The notes beneath the pieces were generated by a model. The model saw only the letters and a list, made by a program, of their open reading frames with translations, was not told the origin of the DNA and searched no databases. This document shows positions 20,560 through 30,019 of a DNA stretch of 64,000 bases, in pieces. Within the stretch, counting starts at the first letter, position 1; each line of letters starts with the position of its first letter. The position numbers and the translations under genes are program-made. Location of the stretch: positions 124,001 to 188,000 of the forward strand of contig NZ_JANLNY010000002.1 in assembly GCF_025465995.1 (NCBI RefSeq). Direction: 5' to 3'. The DNA comes from Pseudomonas sp. 5P_3.1_Bac2 (lineage in GTDB: Bacteria; Pseudomonadota; Gammaproteobacteria; Pseudomonadales; Pseudomonadaceae).

Positions 20560-20832
20560 TTACTCACCTTCATCAAAGAAGTTATTGATCAGCTCGCACA
20601 GCGCATCCAGCGCCTCTTGTTCTTGGCTGCCTTCGGTGTACAGGTGCACCGGTGTACCTTTGCCGGCGGCCAACATCATCACCCCCATTATGCTTTTGCC
20701 GTCGACCAAGCTGTCGCTGCTGCGACCGATTTTGACCTGGCAGGGGAAGCGTCCGGCGACGCCGACAAACTTGGCCGCCGCGCGCGCATGCAGACCCAGT
20801 TTGTTGATGATGGTGATTTCGCAGGCGGGCAT
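20560..20832 (-). CDS. ptsO: HPr-like phosphocarrier NPr (PtsO) of the nitrogen PTS
   Basis: NPr takes phosphate from EI(Ntr) (PtsP) and passes it to EIIA(Ntr) (PtsN); it is regulatory and not tied to sugar uptake. The 90-residue protein has the phospho-histidine motif NKLGLHARAAAKF with His15 and the HPr Ser46-like region KSIMGVMMLAA. It is the last gene of rpoN-hpf-ptsN-rapZ-ptsO, 12 bases after rapZ, and ends at a strong terminator. Confidence 0.95.
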   Translation of the reverse strand: MPACEITIINKLGLHARAAAKFVGVAGRFPCQVKIGRSSDSLVDGKSIMGVMMLAAGKGTPVHLYTEGSQEQEALDALCELINNFFDEGE

Positions 20833-20844
20833 CGCGGCAATTCC

Positions 20845-21702
20845 TTAATCGAGGTCGCGGTGGCGAGTCTGAACGTTTTTCAGGCTGGGCTTTAAGGCTT
20901 GGCCAAGGCGGTTAGCTAAGTACACGGAACGATGATGGCCGCCGGTGCAGCCGATCGCCACGGTGACATAGGAGCGGTTGCTGGCGGCAAAGCGCGGCAG
21001 CCATTTGCTCAGGTAGGCGAGGATGTCCTGATACATTTCCTCCACGTCGGGCAGGCCCGACAGGTAGTCGATGATGGGTTGATCCAGACCCGAGTAATCA
21101 CGCAGGTCGGCCTTCCAATAAGGGTTGGGCAAGCAGCGCACATCGAAGACCACGTCGGCATCAATCGGCATGCCGCGTTTAAAGCCAAACGACTCAAGCA
21201 AAAACGCCGTACCTGGCTCTGGCTGATCGAGCAGGCGGAGCTTGAGGATGTCGCGCAGCTGATAGAGGTTCAGCGCCGTGGTGTCGATGGTCAGGTCGGC
21301 CAAGTCAATAATCGGCGCCAGCAGCAGGGCTTCATCACGAATGGCTTCGCTCAGCGAGCGGCTGTCAGTGGTTAGCGGGTGCCGCCTGCGGGTTTCCGAG
21401 AAGCGCTTATGCAGGCTTTCTTCGTCGGCGTCGAGGTACACCACATCGCAGCGGATATTGCGCGAGCGCAATTCGGCCAGCAGTTCAGGAAAACGTTGCA
21501 GGTGGCTGGGCAAGTTGCGCGCATCAATCGACACGGCCACGTTGGGCTGCACCAGCTCGCTTTCAATCAACACCCGCTCGGCCACATCCGGCAGCAGACC
21601 CGCCGGCATGTTGTCGATGCAGTAGTAACCGCTGTCCTCGAGGGCATCGAGGGCGGTACTTTTACCTGAGCCGGATCGGCCACTGACAATGATCAGCCGC
21701 AT
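20845..21702 (-). CDS. rapZ: RNase adapter protein / nucleotide-binding RapZ
   Basis: RapZ binds small RNAs and GlcN6P and, in enterobacteria, presents GlmZ to RNase E to control amino-sugar synthesis. The 285-residue product has a Walker A loop GRSGSGKS (residues 8-15), a Walker-B-like stretch around residue 60 (SIDARNLP), and the C-terminal conserved block [19 protein letters not shown] near residues 247-265. It lies between ptsN (2 bases upstream) and ptsO, the classical rpoN operon position. The Pseudomonas RNA partner is not established here. Confidence 0.95.
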   Translation of the reverse strand: MRLIIVSGRSGSGKSTALDALEDSGYYCIDNMPAGLLPDVAERVLIESELVQPNVAVSIDARNLPSHLQRFPELLAELRSRNIRCDVVYLDADEESLHKRFSETRRRHPLTTDSRSLSEAIRDEALLLAPIIDLADLTIDTTALNLYQLRDILKLRLLDQPEPGTAFLLESFGFKRGMPIDADVVFDVRCLPNPYWKADLRDYSGLDQPIIDYLSGLPDVEEMYQDILAYLSKWLPRFAASNRSYVTVAIGCTGGHHRSVYLANRLGQALKPSLKNVQTRHRDLD

Positions 21703-21704
21703 AA

Positions 21705-22178
21705 TTAAGCCTGATTAAGCTGGCGTTGTGCGTCTACCACCGCTTGGTACAAGGCTTCGCTGCTGGCTGCTTGGCGCAGGTTGTTACGCACGTCGCTGCG
21801 GTCGAGCATGCTGGCGATCTGGCGCAGCAGTTCAAGATGGGCGTCGGTGGCTTCTTGTGGGACGAGCAGAACGAACAACAGATCGACTGGCATGCCGTCG
21901 ATGGCGTCAAAATCCACCGCGGCATCCAAGCGCAGAACCGCACTGATCGGTGCGGTGCAGCCGGGGAGGCGGCAGTGGGGGATGGCAATACCATTGCCGA
22001 AACCGGTGGAGCCGAGTTTTTCCCGTGCGATCAGGCTTTCAAAGATGTCTTGGCCATCAAGGTCGGGCAGCTCACGGGCGACCAAGTTGGCAATCTGTTC
22101 GAGCACACGTTTTTTGCTGCCACCCGCCACGCCAACAAGGGCGCGGCCGGGGGTCAGGATGGATTCGAGTCGGATCAT
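21705..22178 (-). CDS. ptsN: Nitrogen-PTS EIIA component PtsN
   Basis: PtsN is the terminal phosphoacceptor of the nitrogen PTS; its phosphorylation state affects potassium transport, sigma-54 genes and PHA metabolism in pseudomonads. The 157-residue EIIA domain has the phospho-His motif [13 protein letters not shown] with His68. The region before its ATG is pyrimidine-rich and lacks a clear Shine-Dalgarno on the minus strand, so translation may depend on coupling to hpf, whose stop is 15 bases upstream. Confidence 0.95.
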   Translation of the reverse strand: MIRLESILTPGRALVGVAGGSKKRVLEQIANLVARELPDLDGQDIFESLIAREKLGSTGFGNGIAIPHCRLPGCTAPISAVLRLDAAVDFDAIDGMPVDLLFVLLVPQEATDAHLELLRQIASMLDRSDVRNNLRQAASSEALYQAVVDAQRQLNQA

Positions 22179-22193
22179 AGGAGAGAGACGATC

Positions 22194-22502
22194 TCAGCGA
22201 GCCACTAAGCCTTGCTGGCGATCGAGCTGTTTTTCCTTGTGTTTAATAAGTTGTCGGTCGAGTTTGTCGGCGAGTAAATCGATTGCGGCATACATGTCTT
22301 CGTGCTCGGCATTGGCCACTACTTCAGCCCCGGCCACACGCAAAGTGGCTTCGATTTTCTGTTTGAGTTTCTCAACCTCCAAGATGACTTGCACGTTGGT
22401 GATTTTGTCGAAGTGGCGTTCTAATCGACCGAGTTTTTCGGTGATGTAGTCGCGTAGCGCGTCGGTCACTACCAGCTGGTGCCCACTGATGTTGACTTGC
22501 AT
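22194..22502 (-). CDS. hpf: Ribosome hibernation promoting factor (short HPF)
   Basis: HPF binds the 30S decoding region and promotes 100S dimers in stationary phase. The 102-residue length marks the short form, without the C-terminal dimerisation domain of long HPF. Family features are MQVNISGHQLVVTDALRDYI at the start and the HFDKITNVQVILEVEK strand near residues 35-50. AAGGAG lies upstream of the start. It is second in the rpoN operon; the 185-base gap after rpoN contains a GCAGGCC/GGCCTGC palindrome (22534-22550). Confidence 0.95.
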   Translation of the reverse strand: MQVNISGHQLVVTDALRDYITEKLGRLERHFDKITNVQVILEVEKLKQKIEATLRVAGAEVVANAEHEDMYAAIDLLADKLDRQLIKHKEKQLDRQQGLVAR

Positions 22503-22533
22503 ACCGCTTTCTCCTTATTGCCAGGTGTGAGAA

Positions 22534-22550
22534 GCAGGCCTTAGGCCTGC
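22534..22550. repeat. Perfect palindrome in the hpf leader
   Basis: GCAGGCC and GGCCTGC arms with a TTA loop lie about 30 bases upstream of hpf. It could be a weak attenuator between rpoN and hpf or an mRNA processing site. No T-run follows. Confidence 0.35.
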
Positions 22551-22687
22551 TGCCGAAACACTTTGGCTGGTCCCTAAAGAGGGGCCGGCCGGGGTCAGGG
22601 TGGAGGCTCTTGGCATCAGTATGGCTACTTTACGACGACCTGGGCAGGTTCTCGCGTGTTATCTGTCTCTAGCTATTAAATGTCGCC

Positions 22688-24202
22688 TTAAATCAACCGC
22701 TTACGCTCGCTGGAAGGCGCTATACCGAGGGACTCACGGTACTTAGCCACTGTACGGCGGGCGACTTGAATGCCCTGTTCTTCCAGTAGACCAGCGATCT
22801 TGCTGTCACTCAATGGCTTTTTACTGTTTTCCGCCGCGACCAGTTTTTTGATGATGGCGCGGATTGCCGTCGACGAACACTCACCGCCTTCGGAGGTGCT
22901 GACGTGGCTGGAGAAGAAGTACTTAAGTTCATAAATACCCCGTGGGGTATGCATAAACTTCTGTGTGGTCACCCGCGAAATAGTCGACTCGTGCATGCCC
23001 ACGGCTTCGGCGATGTCATGTAGCACCAGAGGCTTCATGGCTTCGTCGCCGTAATCGAGGAAACCGCGCTGATGCTCGACGATCTGCGTGGCCACCTTCA
23101 TCAGGGTTTCGTTGCGGCTTTGCAGGCTTTTGATAAACCAACGCGCTTCTTGCAGTTGGTTGCGCATAAAGGTGTTATCGGCGCTGGAGTCGGCACGTTT
23201 GACGAAGCCGGCGTACTGCGCATTGACCCGCAGGCGCGGCATGGCGTCCTGGTTCAGCTCCACCAGCCAGCGTTCGTTGTGTTTACGCACAATGACGTCG
23301 GGCACCACGTATTCCGGCTCGCTCGACTCGATTTGCGAGCCTGGGCGCGGATTGAGGCTTTGAATCAGCTCGATGACCACGCGCAGCTCGTCTTCTTTGA
23401 GCTTCATGCGGCGCATCAGTTGGCTGTAGTCGCGGCTGCCGAGCAGATCGAGGTAGTTGCTCACCAAACGCTGGGCGTCGGCCAGCCATGGGGTGTTTGC
23501 TGGCAACTGGCGCAGTTGCAGAAGCAAGCATTCGCCTAAGTTGCGCGCGGCAATCCCGGCGGGCTCAAATTGTTGAATACGGCGCAGCACCGCTTCGATT
23601 TCATCGAGCTCGATATCCAGCTCGGGATCGAAAGCTTCTAAGACCTCTTCAAGGGTTTCCTCGAGGTAGCCCTGCTCGTTGATGCAGTCGATCAGGGTTA
23701 CGGCAATCAGCCGGTCTTTATCCGACATTGGCGCCAGATTGAGCTGCCAGAGCAAATGGCTTTGCAGGCTTTCGCCGGTGGAAGTGCGGGTGGTGAAGTC
23801 CCACTCGTCGTCATCGCTGGCGCTGCTGGGCAGGCTGCTGGCGCTGGTTTGGTAGATGTCTTCCCACGCGGTGTCGACCGGCAGCTCGTTAGGGATGCGC
23901 TCGTTCCAATCGCCTTCTTCCAGATTGTCCACAGTCTGGTTGGGTTCTTGGTAGCTGCTCTCCTGGAACGAGGCGTCAGTCTGTTCGCTATTGCTCGCCG
24001 TCTCCGCCCCATCGGCCATAGGGTCCGAATTGTCGAAGTCGTCGCCATCTTCCTGGCGTTCGAGCATTGGGTTGGACTCCAAGGCCTCCTGAATCTCTTG
24101 TTGCAGATCCAGGGTCGACAGTTGGAGGAGGCGAATGGCTTGTTGCAGCTGCGGCGTCATCGTCAGCTGCTGGCCCATCTTCAGGACTAGCGATGGTTTC
24201 AT
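22688..24202 (-). CDS. rpoN: RNA polymerase sigma-54 factor RpoN
   Basis: RpoN directs polymerase to -24/-12 promoters and needs AAA+ activators. The 504-residue product has the Gln/Leu-rich region I ([20 protein letters not shown], residues 10-29), an acidic region II (about 55-125), the core-binding and HTH domains, and the RpoN box [10 protein letters not shown] at residues 481-490. It is the first gene of rpoN-hpf-ptsN-rapZ-ptsO. A TATAAT on the minus strand at 24277-24282 could be its -10 element, but no good -35 is visible. Confidence 0.98.
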   Translation of the reverse strand: MKPSLVLKMGQQLTMTPQLQQAIRLLQLSTLDLQQEIQEALESNPMLERQEDGDDFDNSDPMADGAETASNSEQTDASFQESSYQEPNQTVDNLEEGDWNERIPNELPVDTAWEDIYQTSASSLPSSASDDDEWDFTTRTSTGESLQSHLLWQLNLAPMSDKDRLIAVTLIDCINEQGYLEETLEEVLEAFDPELDIELDEIEAVLRRIQQFEPAGIAARNLGECLLLQLRQLPANTPWLADAQRLVSNYLDLLGSRDYSQLMRRMKLKEDELRVVIELIQSLNPRPGSQIESSEPEYVVPDVIVRKHNERWLVELNQDAMPRLRVNAQYAGFVKRADSSADNTFMRNQLQEARWFIKSLQSRNETLMKVATQIVEHQRGFLDYGDEAMKPLVLHDIAEAVGMHESTISRVTTQKFMHTPRGIYELKYFFSSHVSTSEGGECSSTAIRAIIKKLVAAENSKKPLSDSKIAGLLEEQGIQVARRTVAKYRESLGIAPSSERKRLI

Positions 24203-24341
24203 TGCAGACCTTATTTACCGGCGTCTGTGCGCAATCCACTACAGGGCGCTAGGATAAAAACGCCACTAGGAAGCAAATTATATGCCTGACTTTAAGGGTT
24301 TTGCCTAGCTCTGCCTGAACGAAGCTTAATAAAAGCTGCGT

Positions 24342-25067
24342 TTACAGGCGGAACTCGTGCCCGAGGTAAACTTCTTTAACCGTCTGGTTGGCCAAGATGG
24401 CGGCAGAGTCGCCTTCGGCAATCAGTTGGCCGTCGCTGACAATGTAGGCTGTCTCGCAAATATCCAAGGTTTCACGCACGTTGTGATCGGTGATCAATAC
24501 GCCGATGCCTTTGCTTTTCAGGTGCTGGATGATTTGCTTGATATCGCCCACCGAAATTGGGTCCACCCCGGCGAAAGGTTCGTCGAGCAGGATGAATTTC
24601 GGGTTGGTGGCCAGGGCGCGAGCAATTTCCACGCGGCGCCGTTCACCACCGGACAAGCTCATGCCGAGGCTGTCGCGGATATGGCTGATGTGGAATTCCT
24701 GCAGCAGGTCTTCCAGAGCCTGGCGGCGGCCAGCGGCGTCGAGGTCTTTACGGGTCTCGAGGATCGCCATGATGTTGTCGGCAACGCTGAGCTTACGGAA
24801 GATCGACGCCTCCTGTGGCAGGTAGCCAATGCCGGCGCGCGCGCGGCCGTGCATAGGCTGGTAGCTGACGTCGAGGTCATCGATCATCACCCGGCCTTGG
24901 TCAGCCTGGACCAAGCCGACAATCATGTAAAAGCAGGTGGTTTTACCGGCGCCGTTAGGGCCCAGTAGGCCGACGATCTGCCCGCTTTCGATATTCAGGC
25001 TAACGTCGCGCACGACTTGGCGGCCCTTGTAGGCTTTGGCCAGGTGTTGGGCTTTCAATGTGGCCAT
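24342..25067 (-). CDS. lptB: LPS export ABC transporter ATPase LptB
   Basis: LptB powers extraction of LPS from the inner membrane with LptFG and LptC. The 241 residues carry Walker A GPNGAGKT (36-43), the ABC signature [15 protein letters not shown], Walker [13 protein letters not shown] and the switch His in LITDHNV. It is last in kdsD-kdsC-lptC-lptA-lptB, two bases after lptA, and is separated from rpoN by 139 bases. Confidence 0.97.
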   Translation of the reverse strand: MATLKAQHLAKAYKGRQVVRDVSLNIESGQIVGLLGPNGAGKTTCFYMIVGLVQADQGRVMIDDLDVSYQPMHGRARAGIGYLPQEASIFRKLSVADNIMAILETRKDLDAAGRRQALEDLLQEFHISHIRDSLGMSLSGGERRRVEIARALATNPKFILLDEPFAGVDPISVGDIKQIIQHLKSKGIGVLITDHNVRETLDICETAYIVSDGQLIAEGDSAAILANQTVKEVYLGHEFRL

Positions 25068-25069
25068 TA

Positions 25070-25612
25070 TTACTGCGCCTGCTGGGGAGCTGGTTTGTTC
25101 TTCGGTTGGATCACCATGTCGATGCGCGGACGTGGCGCAGAGACATTGGTGCCGGTGGCACGGCCAGCGTTAACGATCTGGCGCTTGGTGTCATAGACGA
25201 TTTTCTCGCCTTCGAAGGTGTTGCCTTCTTGGATGACTTTAGCCTGGTCGATCAGTATCACGCGCTCGTTGGTGGTGAAGTACTGAATAGTCAGGCCATA
25301 AGCTTTAACCAAGTCCTTTTCAGGGGATGGGCGCTGCTCGAAATAGGCTGGGCGGCCGACAGAGGTGAAGACTTCCACTTCACCTTGGGCGTTTTGCGTG
25401 ATGGTCACGGTATCGCCAGTCACTTTCATGCTGCCCTGGGTGATGATCACGCCGCCACGATAGACGGCCACGCCTTTTTTATCGTCCAGTTCAGCGCTGT
25501 CAGCTTGGATGCGGATGGGCTGGCTGCTGTCGGTCGGCAAGGCCCAAGCGTGGAAACTAGAGAGTGCAGCACCGAGGCTGAATAATAGGGGGAGGGTGTT
25601 AACGAGCCTCAT
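25070..25612 (-). CDS. lptA: LPS periplasmic bridge protein LptA
   Basis: LptA polymerises into the periplasmic bridge that carries LPS from LptC to LptD. The 180 residues begin with a signal peptide cleaved near Ala24 (SSFHAWA), followed by the OstA-like beta-jellyroll. Its first strands contain [20 protein letters not shown] and the later conserved [15 protein letters not shown] segment [12 protein letters not shown]. It overlaps the end of lptC by 14 bases, so translation is coupled. Confidence 0.94.
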   Translation of the reverse strand: MRLVNTLPLLFSLGAALSSFHAWALPTDSSQPIRIQADSAELDDKKGVAVYRGGVIITQGSMKVTGDTVTITQNAQGEVEVFTSVGRPAYFEQRPSPEKDLVKAYGLTIQYFTTNERVILIDQAKVIQEGNTFEGEKIVYDTKRQIVNAGRATGTNVSAPRPRIDMVIQPKNKPAPQQAQ

Positions 25613-26168
25613 GCTGACCTCTTACGTTGGACAGCAGGAGCATCCGGCTGTCATTCAAGTACGCTTTCATGCCCACCGCAGTGGTCACCCCTTCGGCCGT
25701 GTCGATCTTTACGGCTTGCTGCGTCTGCGCGTAGTCCTTATCGGGGAATACGGTCAGACGGCTGGTGGTGAGCTCGGTGGGATTACCCTTAGCGTCAGCG
25801 CGCTTAATGCTGACTTGGTCGATCAACTCGACCTCGGTGCCGCCGGGTGAGACCTCAGCGCGTAGGCTGCGAATCTTCCAGGGGCTTTCTTTGCCGCGAT
25901 ACATATCCATGTCCGGTGCGGTCACCAATGTGACATCACTGGCCTTCAGGTGTTCGACTTTGCTGGCGTTCAGCTCATAATTGAGCTTACCGTCCTCTTG
26001 AAACTCGATGGTGTAGGTGTTCTCGGCATAGAAGTCGATCAGGCTGGCAGCGTTATCTTGCGCTGGCGCCTCATCGAAACTGCTTGGCCGTAAATTCCAG
26101 TAGCCCAGTGCAATCAGCAGGGCAACAGCCAGGGTAAGCAGGATGCTTTGGGTCAATTTACGCGGCAT
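25599..26168 (-). CDS. lptC: LPS transport protein LptC
   Basis: LptC is anchored in the inner membrane by one N-terminal helix (about residues 7-24), and its periplasmic jellyroll receives LPS from LptB2FG. The 189-residue size is typical. The FYAENTYTIEFQEDGKLNYEL stretch and the VDFY-like LIDFYAEN are family features, and later strands are spaced as in LptA. It follows kdsC by 7 bases and overlaps lptA. Confidence 0.93.
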   Translation of the reverse strand: MPRKLTQSILLTLAVALLIALGYWNLRPSSFDEAPAQDNAASLIDFYAENTYTIEFQEDGKLNYELNASKVEHLKASDVTLVTAPDMDMYRGKESPWKIRSLRAEVSPGGTEVELIDQVSIKRADAKGNPTELTTSRLTVFPDKDYAQTQQAVKIDTAEGVTTAVGMKAYLNDSRMLLLSNVRGQHEAR

Positions 26169-26175
26169 GGGTGAC

Positions 26176-26700
26176 CTATAAGTACGCAGCTTGCGCGGCC
26201 GTCAGGGTGCCCTGGGCCTGCATGATCAATTCACAGAACTCCCGTGCAGCGCCTTCGCCACCCCGTGCTCGGGTGATGCCATGGGCATGCTGACGGACAA
26301 AACTGTCAGCGCTGGCTACTGCCATACCCAAGCCTACGCGGCGAATAACCGGAAGATCGGGTAGATCATCGCCCAGATAGGCGACTTCTGCATAGCTTAG
26401 GCCAAGTTCAGCGAGTAGTTCATCAAGTACCACCAGCTTATCTTCGCGACCTTGATACAGATGCTGAATGCCCAGGTTTTGCGCGCGTCGTTCTACCACA
26501 GGGGTTTTGCGCCCGGTGATGATGGCGGTACGCACACCGGAGTTGATCAGCATCTTGATGCCGTGGCCGTCCAGGGTGTTGAAGGTCTTGAACTCACTGC
26601 CATCAACCAAAAAGTACAGCTTGCCGTCGGTCAATACGCCGTCGACGTCGAATACCGCCAGTTTCACGGCTTTAGCGCGTTGCAGAAGATCATCCAGCAT
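26176..26700 (-). CDS. kdsC: KDO-8-phosphate phosphatase KdsC
   Basis: KdsC is a tetrameric HAD phosphatase that converts KDO-8-phosphate to KDO for LPS inner core. The 174-residue protein shows HAD motif I FDVDGVLTDG (residues 18-27), motif II/III with AIITGRKTP, and motif IV YLGDDLPDL. The start overlaps the kdsD stop by one base (TAATG), coupling the two steps of KDO synthesis. Confidence 0.96.
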   Translation of the reverse strand: MLDDLLQRAKAVKLAVFDVDGVLTDGKLYFLVDGSEFKTFNTLDGHGIKMLINSGVRTAIITGRKTPVVERRAQNLGIQHLYQGREDKLVVLDELLAELGLSYAEVAYLGDDLPDLPVIRRVGLGMAVASADSFVRQHAHGITRARGGEGAAREFCELIMQAQGTLTAAQAAYL

Positions 26701-27674
26701 TACATCACTCCAGCACGCAGCAGGTCGCCTAAGTTAAAGGCGCCAATTGGCTTGTTGTGTTCATCGACCACGGGTAGCGAGTTGATTTTGTGGTCTTCCA
26801 TGATTTTCACCGCTTCGGCGGCGAGCATCTCCGCACGGGCAACCTTGCCACCTGCGGTCATTACTTCATCGATACTGGCCTGGCGCACGTCGATGTTGCG
26901 ATCCAAGGCGCGGCGCAAGTCGCCGTCGGTGAAGATCCCGGCCAAACGGCCATCATCGTCCACTACCACGGTCATGCCTAAGCCTTTTTCGGTCATCTCC
27001 AGCAATGCCTCGCGCAGCGATGTGCCGCGGTGGACGCAGGGCAGCGCGTCGCCGCTATGCATCACGTTGGCCACTTTCAGCAGCAGCCGGCGGCCCAGGG
27101 CACCGCCTGGGTGCGAGAAAGCGAAGTCTTCGGCGGTAAAGCCGCGGGCCTCCAGCAGGGCGATGGCCAGCGCGTCACCGAGTACTAACGACACGGTGGT
27201 TGAGGAGGTGGGTGCCAGATTGAGCGGGCAGGCCTCTTGGCTGACGCTGGCGTCCAGATTGACCTCGGCGGCTTGGGCCAGGGGCGATTCCGGGTTGCCG
27301 GTAATGCTGATCAGGGTGATGCCCAGGCGTTTGATCAGCGGCAGCAGGGTCACGATCTCGGCGGTGGAGCCGGAGTTAGACAGGGCCAGCACGACGTCAT
27401 CGCGGGTAATCATGCCCATGTCGCCATGACTGGCTTCCGCCGGATGGACAAAGAAAGAGGTGGTGCCAGTGCTGGCCAGGGTGGCTGCAATTTTGTGGCC
27501 GATATGACCCGATTTGCCCATGCCCACCACGACAATACGGCCTTTACTGGCCAGAATCAGGTCGCAAGCGCGGGTGAAGTCAGCATTAATGCGCGGCAAA
27601 AGTTCGTTGATAGCCTCCGCTTCCAGGCGGATGGTGCGCTGCGCAGACTTGATCAGATCACTAGGTTGGCTCAT
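26700..27674 (-). CDS. kdsD: Arabinose-5-phosphate isomerase KdsD
   Basis: KdsD interconverts ribulose-5-phosphate and arabinose-5-phosphate, the first committed step of KDO synthesis. The 324 residues comprise a SIS sugar-isomerase domain (about 40-180, with GMGKSGHIGHKIAATLAS and the SNSGSTAEI phosphate loop) and two C-terminal CBS domains (about 205-324). It heads the minus-strand operon kdsD-kdsC-lptC-lptA-lptB and is divergent from the mla operon. Confidence 0.96.
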   Translation of the reverse strand: MSQPSDLIKSAQRTIRLEAEAINELLPRINADFTRACDLILASKGRIVVVGMGKSGHIGHKIAATLASTGTTSFFVHPAEASHGDMGMITRDDVVLALSNSGSTAEIVTLLPLIKRLGITLISITGNPESPLAQAAEVNLDASVSQEACPLNLAPTSSTTVSLVLGDALAIALLEARGFTAEDFAFSHPGGALGRRLLLKVANVMHSGDALPCVHRGTSLREALLEMTEKGLGMTVVVDDDGRLAGIFTDGDLRRALDRNIDVRQASIDEVMTAGGKVARAEMLAAEAVKIMEDHKINSLPVVDEHNKPIGAFNLGDLLRAGVM

Positions 27675-27790
27675 TTAAACTCTGTGGCGGACTGGCTAAA
27701 AGTTATCGATTATAACGGTAAAGGTGTGACTGCCCAGTTTTTCTACAACCCCATGCGTGTTGATGGCTCTTTAGAGTCGCTATACGCGGT

Positions 27791-27809
27791 GTTCAGCTGA
27801 AGTTCAGCT
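27791..27809. promoter_or_regulatory. Direct repeat abutting the mla -35 box
   Basis: GTTCAGCT occurs at 27791-27798 and again at 27802-27809, an 11-base period that puts both on the same DNA face, ending exactly at the -35 hexamer. This is the geometry of a tandem activator or repressor site. No matching regulator is identified. Confidence 0.4.
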
Positions 27810-27838
27810 TTGGCTGCTTATGGTGCCAGTGCTATAGT
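27810..27838 (+). promoter_or_regulatory. Sigma-70 promoter of mlaFEDCB
   Basis: TTGGCT (27810-27815), a 17-base spacer and TATAGT (27833-27838) form a good housekeeping promoter about 91 bases before the mlaF ATG, in the kdsD-mlaF divergent gap. Confidence 0.65.
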
Positions 27839-27928
27839 CAGCGGCTATTTTCGGTAGTGCGACGGAGGCTGAAGTTCTTTGATGCAGATAAAAGTCGTCA
27901 GCCATGCAGTTGTGAGCAAGGAGTTTAA

Positions 27929-28738
27929 ATGAGCGCCGAGAACCCGTATGCCGTCGAGCTTAAAGGCCTGAGTTTTAAGCGTGGCGAGCGGGATATTTTC
28001 AATAACGTCGACATTCGCATTCCGCGTGGCAAGGTCACCGGGATCATGGGGCCGTCTGGCTGCGGTAAAACCACCTTGTTGCGCTTGATCGCCGCTGAGC
28101 TTAAGCCCAGCCAGGGGGAAGTTTGGGTCAATGGCTTGGACTTGCCCAAACTGTCGCGCAGCGATCTGTTTGATATGCGCAAGCAGATGGGCGTGCTGTT
28201 TCAAAGCGGTGCGTTGTTTACCGACTTGGATGTGTTTGAGAACGTAGCCTTTCCGCTACGGGTGCACACCAAATTGCCGGAAGAGATGATCCGCGACATC
28301 GTCCTGATGAAGCTGCAAGCCGTAGGTTTGCGCGGGGCGGTAGAGCTGATGCCGGATGAACTGTCGGGTGGCATGAAGCGCCGGGTGGCCTTGGCGCGGG
28401 CGATTGCCCTCGATCCGCAAATCCTCATGTATGACGAACCCTTCGTCGGTCAGGACCCGATCGCCATGGGCGTGCTGGTGCGCCTGATTCGCCTGCTGAA
28501 TGACGCCTTGGGTATCACCAGCATTGTGGTGTCCCATGACCTGGCGGAAACCGCCAGCATTGCTGATTACATCTATGTGGTGGGTGATAGCCAGGTGCTG
28601 GGGCAGGGAACTCCGGATGAGTTGATGGGCTCGGATAACCCGCGCATCCGGCAATTTATGCAGGGTTCGCCGGATGGTCCGGTGCCATTTCACTATCCTG
28701 CACGTAGCTATCGTGAAGATCTTCTGGGAGGGCGCTGA
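27929..28738 (+). CDS. mlaF: Phospholipid transport ATPase MlaF (Ttg2A)
   Basis: MlaF is the ATPase of the MlaFEDB complex that moves phospholipid between the inner membrane and periplasmic MlaC to keep outer-membrane asymmetry. The 269 residues include Walker [10 protein letters not shown] (41-49), signature [16 protein letters not shown], Walker [14 protein letters not shown], and the extended C-terminal tail ([18 protein letters not shown]) that contacts the neighbouring subunit or MlaB. AAGGAG precedes the ATG. Its stop overlaps the mlaE start. Confidence 0.97.
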   Translation: MSAENPYAVELKGLSFKRGERDIFNNVDIRIPRGKVTGIMGPSGCGKTTLLRLIAAELKPSQGEVWVNGLDLPKLSRSDLFDMRKQMGVLFQSGALFTDLDVFENVAFPLRVHTKLPEEMIRDIVLMKLQAVGLRGAVELMPDELSGGMKRRVALARAIALDPQILMYDEPFVGQDPIAMGVLVRLIRLLNDALGITSIVVSHDLAETASIADYIYVVGDSQVLGQGTPDELMGSDNPRIRQFMQGSPDGPVPFHYPARSYREDLLGGR

Positions 28739-29535
28739 TGCGCAAGACATCTGTGCTTGAGCGGGTGGGTCTGTTTGGTCGGGCGGGAATTGATGTACTG
28801 GTGAGCTTAGGCCGTTCCGGCCTGTTTTTGCTGCGTGCGCTGTTTGGCCGTGGCAGCAGTGGCAATGGCTTTCAGTTACTGGTCAAGCAACTGCACTCGG
28901 TGGGTGTTATGTCGCTGGCCATCATTGTGGTCTCGGGCGTGTTTATCGGCATGGTGTTGGCGCTGCAAGGCTTCAGCATTTTGCAGAAATACGGCTCCGA
29001 GCAAGCCGTCGGGCAGATGGTGGCGTTGACCCTGTTACGCGAGCTGGGTCCGGTGGTGACGGCGTTGCTGTTTGCGGGGCGCGCAGGCTCTGCGTTAACC
29101 GCTGAAATCGGCAACATGAAGTCCACCGAGCAGTTGTCGAGTCTGTCGATGATCGGTGTCGATCCGCTTAAATATATTGTCGCTCCCCGTTTATGGGCTG
29201 GATTTATCTCCATGCCGCTGCTGGCCATGATCTTTTGCGTGGTCGGCATTTGGGGCGGGGCGATGGTGGCGGTGGACTGGCTGGGTGTTTATGACGGCTC
29301 GTTCTGGGCCAACATGCAGAGCAGTGTGTCGTTTCGCGATGATGTGCTGAACGGCGTGATCAAAAGTATGGTCTTCGCCTTTGTGGTGACCTGGATTGCC
29401 GTGTTCCAAGGTTATGACTGTGAGCCGACTTCAGAAGGTATCAGTCGCGCCACTACTAAAACCGTTGTATATGCCTCGCTAGCCGTATTGGGGTTGGACT
29501 TTATTCTGACCGCGTTGATGTTTGGAGATTTCTGA
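28738..29535 (+). CDS. mlaE: Phospholipid transport permease MlaE (Ttg2B)
   Basis: MlaE is the permease of the Mla complex. The 265-residue protein has about five to six membrane helices and the family motif [25 protein letters not shown] stretch near residues 100-120, plus [14 protein letters not shown] just after it. It overlaps mlaF and mlaD by one base each (TGATG), a tightly coupled operon. Older literature names it ttg2B from toluene tolerance in P. putida. Confidence 0.97.
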   Translation: MRKTSVLERVGLFGRAGIDVLVSLGRSGLFLLRALFGRGSSGNGFQLLVKQLHSVGVMSLAIIVVSGVFIGMVLALQGFSILQKYGSEQAVGQMVALTLLRELGPVVTALLFAGRAGSALTAEIGNMKSTEQLSSLSMIGVDPLKYIVAPRLWAGFISMPLLAMIFCVVGIWGGAMVAVDWLGVYDGSFWANMQSSVSFRDDVLNGVIKSMVFAFVVTWIAVFQGYDCEPTSEGISRATTKTVVYASLAVLGLDFILTALMFGDF

Positions 29536-30008
29536 TGCAGAACCGCACGCTGGAAGTGGGTGTCGGCTTGTTCCTGTTGGCCGGGTTGTTGGCCTTGTTA
29601 TTGTTAGCCCTGCGCGTCAGTGGCTTAACCGTGGGCAATAACGACAGTAGCTATAAGGTCTATGCCAACTTCGACAATATCGCCGGGCTGACCGTGCGCT
29701 CCAAGGTGACCATGGCCGGGGTCACCATTGGTAAGGTCACTGCCATTGATCTGGATCGTGATAGCTACACTGGGCGCGTCACTATGCTGTTGGACAACGA
29801 CGTGAATAATTTGCCCGTGGACTCCACGGCATCAATCCTGACCGCCGGCTTGCTGGGTGAAAAATATATCGGCATCAGTGTTGGCGGTGACGATGAAGTG
29901 CTCAAGGAAGGCGGCACCATACATGACACCCAGTCATCATTGGTGCTGGAAGACTTGATTGGTAAGTTTTTGCTGAATTCGGTCAATAAAGACCAAGCCG
30001 ATAAGTAA
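29535..30008 (+). CDS. mlaD: MCE-domain lipid-binding protein MlaD
   Basis: MlaD forms a hexameric MCE ring on the periplasmic face of the complex through which lipid passes. The 157 residues have one N-terminal membrane anchor (about 7-27) and one MCE domain (about 38-117) with YANFDNIAGLTVRSKVTMAGV and LLGEKYIGISVGG. The length is normal for the single-MCE form. Confidence 0.96.
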   Translation: MQNRTLEVGVGLFLLAGLLALLLLALRVSGLTVGNNDSSYKVYANFDNIAGLTVRSKVTMAGVTIGKVTAIDLDRDSYTGRVTMLLDNDVNNLPVDSTASILTAGLLGEKYIGISVGGDDEVLKEGGTIHDTQSSLVLEDLIGKFLLNSVNKDQADK

Positions 30009-30019
30009 GGGTTTTGAAC

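Noticed and set aside
27845..28204. Minus-strand frame at the start of the mla operon
   Set aside because: Antisense to mlaF and the mla leader, with no family features.
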